This document shows positions 1 to 6,530 of a stretch of 10,541 nt of DNA, one piece after another. Each line of letters begins with the position of its first letter. Position 1 is the stretch's first letter. The notes under the pieces were generated by a model. It did no database searches. It saw nothing but the letters and a program-made list of their open reading frames with translations, and had not been told where the DNA came from. The DNA comes from an uncultured Selenomonadaceae bacterium (GTDB lineage: Bacteria > Bacillota > Negativicutes > Selenomonadales > Selenomonadaceae), in contig CACZOL010000173.1 in NCBI GenBank assembly GCA_902782705.1, positions 1-10,541 on the forward strand, read 5' to 3'. A program made the position numbers and the translations under genes.

Positions 1-1386
1 CCGCCCCAAAAGGGTAATACAACAGAGCACCATTTTCACGAAATGGGACAGCGGCGCATACGTCTCCGTCGGGCCGGCGACGCCGAAAGCCGGGCCTACG
101 GTAGAGACGGCGGACACGCTCATGCCCAGCGCGTCGAACATCGGAACGCCGTCCAGCATGATCAGCGCCGCGGCGAATATGATGAAGAACAGATACACGA
201 AAAAAAACAATCCCACGCGCAGCAATACCCCCTGCGGTACGACCTCGCCGTTCATGCGGACGCTGACAACCATGTGCGGATGCATTCGCCGCCAAATGTG
301 CGCCGCCGTCATGCGCAGGAGCAGCACCGCCCGCGTAACCTTGAGCCCAGCCGCCGTCGAGCCCGCGCAGCCGCCCACCATCATCAGGAACAGCAGCAGG
401 CACTTCGCGAACGTCGGCCAGCGGTCGTAATCCGCCGACACGAAGCCCGTCGTCGAGATCGCCGCCGTCTGGAACGCCGCGTAACGTATGGACTCCAACG
501 GTCCGTAGATACCGTCCCGCCAAAGCGTCAGCCAGAGCAGCACCGTACCGACCGCAAAAATCAAAAGATATGCCTTGAGCTCCGTGTTTTCCGCCGCCGC
601 CTTCCAGCCGCGGACATAGACGCGATAATAAAGCGCGAAGCTGACTCCCGCCACCAGGATACAGAACGTCACCGCCATATCAATGGCGACGCTGTCAAAA
701 TACATGATGCTCTCGCTGTGCGTGGAAAATCCACCGGTGCCGATCGTGGTCAGCGCGTGGTTCAACGCGTCGAAATACGACATGCCGCAAACCGCGAACA
801 GGATCACCGCCATCGCCGTCAGCGCGATATAGATGGCGACCAGCGCTTCCGTCATCTCTTTGAGCCGCGGGCGCATACGGTCCTCCGTCGGCCCCACGGA
901 CTCCGCCTCGTACATGTGAATGACATTTTGCCCCGCTTTCGGCAAGAGCGTGATGAAAAAGACAACGATGCCGAGGCCGCCCAGCCATTGCGTCAGGCTC
1001 CGCCAAAGCAGGACGCTTTCCGGCAAAAGCTCCGGCGCGGAAATGACCGAAGCGCCGAACCCCGTGAATCCCGAAACACTCTCAAACAATCCGTCGACAA
1101 AAGAAAGATGCTCGCCTAACGTGTAGGGAAGCATCCCGAAAAACGTCGTCATGATCCAGGCCAACCCCGTAACGGCGATGCCCTCCCGAGGCGTCATGGC
1201 CCCCTCTTCCAGCGTGCCGACCTTCCAGCCCGCGCCGCCGATCAGGATACAGCAAAGGATCGAAAGGCCGAAGGAAAACGTAGCTTCGTCGTTGAAAGCC
1301 GCCGACGTGAAAAAAGGAATGAGCAATGCGACGCCGCAAACCCAAGCGATACGCCCGAGGAAATACATAACCACGCGCCATTCCAA
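1..1386 (-). CDS. trkH: TrkH family potassium uptake protein, third paralogue (C-terminus cut by window edge)
   Basis: Integral membrane pore subunit of a Trk/Ktr-type K+ uptake system, which works in the inner membrane with a TrkA ring. Translating the reverse strand gives 462 uninterrupted codons that run off the left edge. All four TrkH pore segments are visible: SGFTGFG at residues 105-111, GTGGF at 216-220, STTGF at 311-315 and STVGP at 428-432. The intramembrane loop GGCAGSTAAGLK follows the third. The last codons read ITLLGR, the beginning of the conserved LGRLE(I/V)F motif, so only about 15-30 residues should be missing. The start is a TTG at 1384-1386, with GGAGG (1395-1399) 8 nt upstream; an ATG at 1366-1368 is too far from it. 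The N-terminus aligns with that of the adjacent paralogue (xEWRVVMYFLGRI against SWERMAFFFGRL). It lies 92 bp downstream of the second trkH. The fourth filter segment departs from the usual NVGPG. Identification is firm; the exact role relative to the other two copies is unknown. Confidence 0.93.
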   Translation of the reverse strand, partial: MEWRVVMYFLGRIAWVCGVALLIPFFTSAAFNDEATFSFGLSILCCILIGGAGWKVGTLEEGAMTPREGIAVTGLAWIMTTFFGMLPYTLGEHLSFVDGLFESVSGFTGFGASVISAPELLPESVLLWRSLTQWLGGLGIVVFFITLLPKAGQNVIHMYEAESVGPTEDRMRPRLKEMTEALVAIYIALTAMAVILFAVCGMSYFDALNHALTTIGTGGFSTHSESIMYFDSVAIDMAVTFCILVAGVSFALYYRVYVRGWKAAAENTELKAYLLIFAVGTVLLWLTLWRDGIYGPLESIRYAAFQTAAISTTGFVSADYDRWPTFAKCLLLFLMMVGGCAGSTAAGLKVTRAVLLLRMTAAHIWRRMHPHMVVSVRMNGEVVPQGVLLRVGLFFFVYLFFIIFAAALIMLDGVPMFDALGMSVSAVSTVGPAFGVAGPTETYAPLSHFVKMVLCCITLLGR

Positions 1387-1437
1387 GCCCAATTCCTCCT
1401 TTCCTTGCTGTTTTGCACTTCAATTTATTTTTAGGGG

Positions 1438-1483
1438 GTGCTGGTTCATTAAGGGCGTACGTATGAATCAGCACGCCCTTAAT
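1438..1483. repeat. Two interleaved inverted repeats between two trkH genes
   Basis: Arm pair one is ATTAAGGGCGT (1448-1458) against ACGCCCTTAAT (1473-1483), a perfect 11-bp match. Arm pair two is GTGCTGGTTCAT (1438-1449) against ATGAATCAGCAC (1463-1474), 11 of 12. The order is A-B-A'-B', so the two hairpins interlock and cannot both form fully in one RNA. The right arm includes the stop codon of the upstream trkH (1479-1481). No run of U follows on the transcribed strand, so it is not a standard terminator. A role in attenuation or RNA stability between the second and third trkH is inference. Confidence 0.6.
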
Positions 1484-2930
1484 CCCAGCCCCGTTCTTTT
1501 TTCCAGAATCCCGGGCGGAACAGCGCGAGCATCGGGAAAATCTCAAGGCGCCCGATCAGCATGGACGCGGCGACCGTCAGCTTTGACAACACCGGCAGCC
1601 CGGCATAGTTGCACGTCGCGCCCCATTCGCCAAAGCCCGGCCCCACGTTTCCCATGGTCGTCACGGCAAGGGCGATGGAGTCAAAAGCCGACGAACCGTC
1701 CCATGTGAAAATCAGCGACCACAGGCACACGAGCGCACAATAGGTAAAAATGAAATAACCCGCGTCCATAAGTACCTCCCGGCTGACCGTCCGCCCGCCG
1801 AGATGCACTTCCTCCCTCGCCAAAGGCGAAAGGGCGCGGCGTCCGCCAAGACCGATCAGCCGCACCACCAGCAAGATCCGGATGACCTTGATACCGCCTG
1901 CCGTAGAGCCGGAACAGCCGCCCACCGCCATCATGAACAAGAGGAACATCTTGGAAATCGGCGGCCATTGATCGAAATCCGCCGACACGAACCCCGTCGT
2001 CGAAGCCACCGTAGACGATTGGAAACACGCCGTCCGAAGCGCCTCCCCCGCGTCCATGCCCGACGCCAAAAGCTCTCCCGCCAAGACGACCGCCGAGACG
2101 AGCACCATCGTGAGGAAAAAGCGCAGCTCCACATTTTTCAGCGCCGTTTTCACCCCGTCCCGCAGCATTCCGAGGTACATCCCGAAATCCGCGCCGCAGA
2201 GCAGCATGAACAGGGTCATCCACCACTCGAGGGCAGGACTGTGAAAATACGCCGCGCTCTCGTCGTGCGTGGAAAATCCTCCTGTGGCGATCGTAGACAT
2301 GGAATGGTTCACCGCGTCGAAGGGCGTCATCCCCGCCAGCCAGTAAGCGAGGAACGCCGCCGTCGTCAGCGCCGCGTATATGGCAAAAAGCGCCTGCGCC
2401 GTCGTCTTCATGCGAGGCCGCGCCCGCCCCGGCACGGGAGTCCCGCTCTCCGTCTCAAAAATGCGCGCCGCGCCCTCGCCAAACTGCGGCAAAAGCGCAA
2501 CGAAAAAGACGACGATCCCCAAACCGCCGATCCAATGCGTCATCGAGCGCCACAAAAGAATACTGTGCGGCATCTTCTCAAGCCCTGAGATCACCGTCGC
2601 CCCTGCGCCGGTAAAGCCAGAGACCGACTCCAGCACCCCGTCGACCACGCCAAGATGTCCGCCCGCAATATACGGAACAGCGCCGATGCCCGAGCACAAC
2701 AGCCAGCCCAGGCTCGTGATCGCGATGCCTTCACGGAGCGAGAGTCCCATCGCCGTCTTTGCCCCCACACGGGAAAGGGCGAAAGAAAGTCCCACGGAAA
2801 TCGCAGCCATCCACAGGAACGGCAGCGCCGCCTCCCGCGCCGCCAGCGCAAAAACGAGCGGAACGAGAGCTGCCGCCGAAAGACCGGACAACAACCGTCC
2901 AAAGAAGAACGCCATCCGTTCCCAGCTCAC
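1479..2930 (-). CDS. trkH: TrkH family potassium uptake protein, second paralogue
   Basis: Multi-pass K+ translocating subunit, 483 aa from the chosen start, the usual length for TrkH. Pore segments read SGFTGAG (104-110), ATGGF (215-219), STTGF (310-314) and GNVGP (427-431). The last is the canonical form and makes this the most standard of the three copies. The D3 loop GGCSGSTAGGIK and the C-terminal IGRLEIFP (conserved Arg at about 461) are intact. The start is set at GTG (2928-2930), because AAGGA at 2941-2945 lies 10 nt upstream and the N-terminus then matches the next paralogue. A longer TTG reading from 2960 would overlap the preceding gene, and an in-frame ATG lies at 2913-2915. The GTG begins one base after the TAG of the upstream trkH, so the two are probably translationally coupled. 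The third-segment region is very similar to that of the third copy, suggesting a relatively recent duplication. Confidence 0.95.
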   Translation of the reverse strand: MSWERMAFFFGRLLSGLSAAALVPLVFALAAREAALPFLWMAAISVGLSFALSRVGAKTAMGLSLREGIAITSLGWLLCSGIGAVPYIAGGHLGVVDGVLESVSGFTGAGATVISGLEKMPHSILLWRSMTHWIGGLGIVVFFVALLPQFGEGAARIFETESGTPVPGRARPRMKTTAQALFAIYAALTTAAFLAYWLAGMTPFDAVNHSMSTIATGGFSTHDESAAYFHSPALEWWMTLFMLLCGADFGMYLGMLRDGVKTALKNVELRFFLTMVLVSAVVLAGELLASGMDAGEALRTACFQSSTVASTTGFVSADFDQWPPISKMFLLFMMAVGGCSGSTAGGIKVIRILLVVRLIGLGGRRALSPLAREEVHLGGRTVSREVLMDAGYFIFTYCALVCLWSLIFTWDGSSAFDSIALAVTTMGNVGPGFGEWGATCNYAGLPVLSKLTVAASMLIGRLEIFPMLALFRPGFWKKERGWD

Positions 2931-2931
2931 G

Positions 2932-4377
2932 CTACCACCGTCCTTCCCAACGGCTGACAAGCGTCTGGATCACGAAAAGGAATGAAAAGACCTCCAACCG
3001 CCCGAGAAGCATGAGCCCGCAGCAAAACAGCCTCCACCCCTCGCCCATGGCCGCGTAAACGCCCACGTCGCCCGCAAGGAGCGCCGCCGGCCCCGCGCTG
3101 GTCAGGCACGCCGCCGAAAGCCCCATCGCCGACAGCGGCGCGAGACCGCCTAAAGAAAGCGCCATGGACGCAGCAAAAAACACCGCGATATACAGCGCAA
3201 AAAAGCTCAACAGCTGTCCGACCATGGCAAGGGGCACCACGCGTCCCAAGGCCGAAACGCGGAGCACCATGCGCGAGTGCAGCGTACGGCGCAGTTCCTC
3301 TATGGACGCGTTGGCCAGCACCGAAAGCCGGAGGATTTTCAGCCCGCCTGCCGACGAAGCGATACAGCCTCCGGTAAAAATCAGGAGCAGCAATACGAAG
3401 CGGTCAAAATCCGGCCAATGGACGACCTGCAAAGGATTCATGCCCGTCGTGCTCAAAAAAGCCGTCACCGCAAAAAAGCCTTTCCACAGGCTCTCAAATC
3501 CGCCGTACGTTCCGCTCAGCCAGAGATGAAGGGACACGATAAAGCCCGCGACGGCCACGATCCGCAACATGCCCCGCATCTCTTCCGCACCCGCATCGTC
3601 AGAGACCAGCCCCCGGCGCGCCACCTCCGCGTAAAAAAAGAAATTTCCGGCGGAGAACAACATGACTGCCATCAGCGCAAACGAAAAAAAGATTCCATCG
3701 TCCCCCGACGCGGGCGTATAACAGCCGCCCGTCGCCAACGTCACCATGGAAAGATTCACCGCGTCAAACGCGGACAATCCCAATACCGAAAAAACTGCCG
3801 CCGCTGCCGCCGTCGCCCCCACATACACGCCCATCACGCGCCGAGAGGTTCGCCGCATAGACGACAAGAGCTGGCCTGCCCGCTGGCCTCTTGGCATTAC
3901 CAGCGACATGCCGAACCATTCCGATACCTGCGGCACCACAGTCAAAAGCAGCAGGATGATGCACGCGCCGCCCAGCCACTGCGTCAAGCTGCGCCAAAAC
4001 ACGAGGGAGCGCGGCGCGTCCTTCCCCAAAAGCGTCAGCCCCGTCGTCGTGATGCCGGACACGCCTTCCGCCCAGGCGTCCGCCAAAGAAAGCGTCCCCG
4101 TGAAAACATACGGCAAAGCCGCCGTCACCGTCAGAAGGATCCACGTTCCCACGAGAAAGCAAGCGCCCTCGCGCACCAAAAGGCGCTCCGGGTGCTCGCG
4201 CCCCGACCGCACCGCGAAGCCGCCCATCGACAGCATGATTGCCGAAGAAACGACAAACGCCCATGAGAGCCCGTCTCCGTCCAGTGCAGAAACCGGAACA
4301 GGCAGCAAAAGGGCCGTCCCCGCAACCATCGCAGTCCATCCTAAAAGATATAAAAGAAGCCGCGTTCTCAAAAACAC
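2932..4377 (-). CDS. trkH: TrkH family potassium uptake protein, first and most divergent paralogue
   Basis: Potassium-translocating membrane subunit, 481 aa with about ten hydrophobic segments. Pore segments are SGITTTG (107-113), ATGGC (215-219), STTGM (309-313) and TSAGP (426-430). Each keeps its filter glycine, but the flanking residues differ from the two following copies. The D3 loop GGCIASSAGGLK and LLGRLEVF (Arg 460) are present, so the fold is complete. The start is GTG (4375-4377), with a purine-rich GAGGGAAGGG sequence a few bases upstream. It sits 21 nt downstream of trkA and 1 nt upstream of the next trkH, clearly in one operon. It is clearly less similar to the other two than they are to each other, so it is either the older copy or one of separate origin. 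Family assignment is certain; whether it forms homodimers or mixed dimers cannot be seen. Confidence 0.95.
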   Translation of the reverse strand: MFLRTRLLLYLLGWTAMVAGTALLLPVPVSALDGDGLSWAFVVSSAIMLSMGGFAVRSGREHPERLLVREGACFLVGTWILLTVTAALPYVFTGTLSLADAWAEGVSGITTTGLTLLGKDAPRSLVFWRSLTQWLGGACIILLLLTVVPQVSEWFGMSLVMPRGQRAGQLLSSMRRTSRRVMGVYVGATAAAAAVFSVLGLSAFDAVNLSMVTLATGGCYTPASGDDGIFFSFALMAVMLFSAGNFFFYAEVARRGLVSDDAGAEEMRGMLRIVAVAGFIVSLHLWLSGTYGGFESLWKGFFAVTAFLSTTGMNPLQVVHWPDFDRFVLLLLIFTGGCIASSAGGLKILRLSVLANASIEELRRTLHSRMVLRVSALGRVVPLAMVGQLLSFFALYIAVFFAASMALSLGGLAPLSAMGLSAACLTSAGPAALLAGDVGVYAAMGEGWRLFCCGLMLLGRLEVFSFLFVIQTLVSRWEGRW

Positions 4378-4398
4378 GCCACCCTTCCCTCTTTTTAT

Positions 4399-5745
4399 TT
4401 AGTCGTTCCCCTTGAAGAACTGCATCACGTTTTTCGCATGCTGCGTACGGATAAAGAGAATCGCCCGATCCCCCGCTTCCAGCACGGAATCGCCGTTCGG
4501 CACATACGCCTCGCTTTCCCGGACATACGCACAGACGAGGCACTCTTTCGGCAGCCGCACCTCTTTCAGCGGACGGCCGACGACCTCCGCGTCCGGCGCG
4601 ACGATGAACTCCACCGCCTCCGCTTTCGCCCCCTCGAGAAGCGACACCGCCACCACGCCGCCGCGCCGCACGAAAGCCAAGACCTCGCTGGCCGACAGCA
4701 GGCGTTCCGACAACGCCACGTCCACGCCGACCTTTTCCATCAATTCCACGTATTCGCTGCGCGCCACGCGCACCACCGTCTCCCGCGCGCCAAGATGCTT
4801 TGCGAGAAGCGCCAGCATCAGGTTCAGCTTGTCGTCCTCCGTCAGGCAGATGACCGCGTCCGCTTCGCCGACGCCCTCCTCCGTCAGAAGATCGATATCG
4901 GTGCCGTCCCCGTAAAGCACCATCACGCCGGCGAGCCGTTCCGAAGCGACGCGGCAGCGCTCCTTATCCTTCTCGATGAGCTTGACCCGCACCCCGCTCT
5001 CGGTGAGCCGTGCCGCCAGCACGCGCCCCGTGCGCCCCGCGCCGATAATGACCGCCCGCGAAAGCTGGCGCGCGTCGCGCTTCGTCAGGTCCTCGCTGAA
5101 CTTTTCGATATTCTCCGTCTTGCCGATGAAATACGCGTTGTCCATCGGAAGCATCTTGTCGTCGCCATGCGGGATGATCATCTGATGGTTTCGGAAAATC
5201 ATACCCGCCAGTACCGAAGGCGGCAGCTCCAAATCTTTCAGCGCGATATTCGCATACGGCGAATCCGCCTTCACCTTCGTCTCGAAAAGCCGCACCTTGC
5301 CCTCGGCGAAATCTTCGACGTTCAGCGCCGACGGCGTCATCAGGATGCGATAAATTTCCATCGCCGTGATATATTCGGGATTCAAAAGCAGGTCGATATC
5401 GAAATTTTCCTTGACGTAATCCTTCGCGTTGGTCAAAAACTCCGTGTCGCGAATACGCGCCGCCGTGTGCTGGATGCCGTACTTTTTCGCGAGAATGCAG
5501 GCCATCATATTCACTTCGTCCTGCGCCGTGACCGCAATCAAGATATCCGAGCCGCGCACGTCCGGGTCGTTCATCGTAATCGGGCTCGCGCCGTTCGCCG
5601 CGATGGTCAGCACGTCCAGCGTATTCTTGGCCGCCTCCAGCCGCGCCTCGTCGCGATCGATGACTACCACGTCGTTCTGCTCCCCCGAAAGGAGCTCGGC
5701 AATACTGTACCCGAGCTTTCCCGCGCCCACGATTACAATCCGCAT
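4399..5745 (-). CDS. trkA: Trk system potassium uptake regulatory subunit TrkA
   Basis: Cytoplasmic peripheral regulator that gates TrkH channels in response to bound nucleotides. At 448 aa it has the full two-unit TrkA architecture. RCK/Rossmann domain 1 has GAGKLG at residues 7-12 and an acidic residue at the end of beta-2 (D30). A TrkA_C domain follows at about 138-220. Rossmann domain 2 has GAGRTG at 235-240 and the acidic E258, with a second TrkA_C domain at about 365-445. Both glycine motifs fit NAD(H) binding; ATP/ADP may also bind, as in characterised relatives. The start is ATG 5743-5745 with GGAGG 7 nt upstream. It is the first gene of the operon, followed after 21 nt by three trkH genes, so a single regulator appears to serve three channel paralogues. 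A sigma-A-type promoter lies about 65 bp upstream. Confidence 0.97.
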   Translation of the reverse strand: MRIVIVGAGKLGYSIAELLSGEQNDVVVIDRDEARLEAAKNTLDVLTIAANGASPITMNDPDVRGSDILIAVTAQDEVNMMACILAKKYGIQHTAARIRDTEFLTNAKDYVKENFDIDLLLNPEYITAMEIYRILMTPSALNVEDFAEGKVRLFETKVKADSPYANIALKDLELPPSVLAGMIFRNHQMIIPHGDDKMLPMDNAYFIGKTENIEKFSEDLTKRDARQLSRAVIIGAGRTGRVLAARLTESGVRVKLIEKDKERCRVASERLAGVMVLYGDGTDIDLLTEEGVGEADAVICLTEDDKLNLMLALLAKHLGARETVVRVARSEYVELMEKVGVDVALSERLLSASEVLAFVRRGGVVAVSLLEGAKAEAVEFIVAPDAEVVGRPLKEVRLPKECLVCAYVRESEAYVPNGDSVLEAGDRAILFIRTQHAKNVMQFFKGND

Positions 5746-5808
5746 ACCAAAACCTCCGGTTTGCTTTTCTTTTCCATTCCACCGTGATCATCATATAAAA
5801 CTATTGCT

Positions 5809-5838
5809 ATTATAACGCCACTGCGCGGATTTTGTCGA
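5809..5838 (-). promoter_or_regulatory. Promoter of the trkA-trkH operon
   Basis: Reading leftward, TCGACA (5833-5838, 5/6 to consensus) is followed after 18 bp by a perfect TATAAT (5809-5814). The predicted transcript starts near 5802 and has a leader of only about 55-60 nt before the trkA start. The -35 box lies inside an 11-bp perfect palindrome. Confidence 0.7.
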
Positions 5839-5851
5839 CAGACAAAATCCG
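5826..5851. repeat. 11-bp perfect palindrome over the trk -35 box (candidate operator)
   Basis: CGGATTTTGTC (5826-5836) and GACAAAATCCG (5841-5851) are exact reverse complements separated by GACA. The left arm and loop overlap the -35 hexamer of the trk operon, the position expected for a repressor site. It could instead be a hairpin belonging to the structured intergenic region. No bound protein is known from the sequence. Confidence 0.5.
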
Positions 5852-5903
5852 ACCGCTGGGGTTCCATGTCGCAGAATTGGCTCCCGCCGCACGTTCTGCT
5901 GTA

Positions 5904-5945
5904 ATGTGCCCGCTTAACGAGCGCAGCGCGCGCTTAGCGGCACAT
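5904..5945. repeat. Long imperfect hairpin
   Basis: ATGTGC (5904-5909) pairs with GCACAT (5940-5945), and CGCTTA...GCGC (5911-5924) pairs with the segment 5926-5939 in 11 of 14 positions around a single central A, with one bulged C at 5910. No U-tract adjoins it and no gene ends nearby, so a simple terminator role is unlikely. Confidence 0.45.
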
Positions 5946-5998
5946 ATACCTGACCCCTTTGGGCGCGCAAACGAAGTGTAGCGCATCCTTAGCGGATA

Positions 5999-6012
5999 TG
6001 GTATAATATGAA
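5999..6012 (+). promoter_or_regulatory. Extended -10 promoter P1 for the 109-aa gene (first copy of 14-bp repeat)
   Basis: TGGTATAATATGAA holds the extended -10 element TGgTATAAT (TATAAT at 6002-6007). No good -35 is seen, which extended -10 promoters tolerate. The transcript would begin near 6014, at the base of the imperfect hairpin 6013-6054. The identical 14-mer recurs 72 bp downstream. Confidence 0.5.
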
Positions 6013-6070
6013 CGCTTGGTGAGTGCGAGCCGCAGGCGATGCACGAACCTAGCGAGAATATATGCCCTTG

Positions 6071-6084
6071 TGGTATAATATGAA
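6071..6084 (+). promoter_or_regulatory. Extended -10 promoter P2 for the 109-aa gene (second copy of 14-bp repeat)
   Basis: This is the second exact copy of TGGTATAATATGAA, with TATAAT at 6074-6079 preceded by TGg. Transcription would begin near 6086, giving a leader of about 57 nt to the ATG at 6143. No clear -35 box is visible. Together with P1 it makes a tandem pair for the same gene. Confidence 0.55.
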
Positions 6085-6142
6085 GCGAAAACAGCGCAAA
6101 TTCATCTCAATGAAACGAAGCGCCATCACGGGAGGTTTTTTC

Positions 6143-6472
6143 ATGACAATCAAGGAATACACGGAATCCTGCCTGAAATTCGCCGAAGCGTCGAAAAGCT
6201 GGGACAAGCTCGATGAAAATTCATTCTACACGACCTTCGACAAATCGTGGGAAATGTCCGGTGACAACCAAAACGGCGGCGTCGGCATCGAGTGGGCGTT
6301 CCACCTGCCGGAGGAAGAGATCCGCGCGCAGGCGCCGGAAAAATTCCTCGCGTACATCGCGCAGGAGCTGGACATGGCCCTCGCCCTCGGCGGCGAGGAA
6401 CTGACCTACACCGCCCAAACCCTCTCCGGCCTCTTGAAGCCGGGCGTCTACAGCAACTCGGAAATCAAATAA
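6143..6472 (+). CDS. Hypothetical acidic 109-aa protein
   Basis: I do not recognise this family. The start is ATG 6143-6145, preceded at 7 nt by GGGAGG (6130-6135); the open frame extends upstream to 6062, but those codons overlap the P2 promoter. The product begins MTIKEYTESCLKFAEA and has no signal peptide or membrane segment. It is rich in Glu and Asp, with a glycine-containing centre (GGVGIEW, residues 45-51) and a predicted helical second half. It is probably soluble and cytoplasmic. It is a single-gene transcription unit: two tandem promoters upstream and a strong hairpin terminator 17 nt past its stop. It lies divergent from trkA and convergent with the lipoprotein gene. Codon use is GC-rich like trk, so it looks native. 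A link to potassium transport is possible only by position. Confidence 0.8.
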   Translation: MTIKEYTESCLKFAEASKSWDKLDENSFYTTFDKSWEMSGDNQNGGVGIEWAFHLPEEEIRAQAPEKFLAYIAQELDMALALGGEELTYTAQTLSGLLKPGVYSNSEIK

Positions 6473-6488
6473 ACCGGCATATAAAGAT

Positions 6489-6524
6489 GGGGCATGACGT
6501 TTTGTCATGCCCCTTTATTATTTT
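6489..6524 (+). terminator. Rho-independent terminator (copy 1 of the GGCATGAC hairpin)
   Basis: GGGGCATGAC (6489-6498) pairs perfectly with GTCATGCCCC (6504-6513) around GTTTT and is followed by TTTATTATTTT. It lies between two convergent genes, so it probably ends the rightward gene and may act on the leftward one too. The same hairpin core recurs at 7982-8012 and 10379-10403. Confidence 0.85.
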
Positions 6525-6530
6525 CCGCCA

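Larger units (their letters stand above)
5852..6142. other. Non-coding, hairpin-rich divergent intergenic region
   Basis: No convincing coding frame with a ribosome site was found. The stretch is rich in inverted repeats: GCAGAA (5871-5876) with TTCTGC (5894-5899), a long imperfect hairpin at 5904-5945, and another imperfect hairpin at 6013-6054. Three degenerate segments ending in (T/C)TAGCG followed by an AT-rich tail occur near 5916-5948, 5970-6000 and 6030-6062, as if an element had been duplicated. The right part contains two tandem promoters for the gene at 6143. An unannotated structured RNA or intergenic repeat family is possible but not shown. Confidence 0.5.

Noticed and set aside
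1082..1546. Minus-strand frame of 154 aa spanning the gap between two trkH genes
   Set aside because: It is an out-of-frame reading of the start of the third trkH and the gap; the true frame beginning at TTG 1386 gives a full TrkH sequence.
43..4266. Long plus-strand open frames opposite the trkH genes
   Set aside because: They are Arg/His-rich translations of the complement of GC-rich trkH genes, lack ribosome binding sites and have no recognisable domains. The minus-strand frames are clear TrkH proteins.
4438..5787. Long plus-strand open frame (449 codons) opposite trkA
   Set aside because: It is an Arg/His-rich shadow of trkA, lacks a ribosome site and has no domain features.
5746..5808. 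A c-di-AMP (ydaO-type) riboswitch upstream of the potassium operon
   Set aside because: Such riboswitches often control K+ transporters, but the leader from the predicted start point is only about 60 nt and shows none of the conserved blocks. Only an additional upstream promoter could place one in the region 5850-6000, and I saw no match there.
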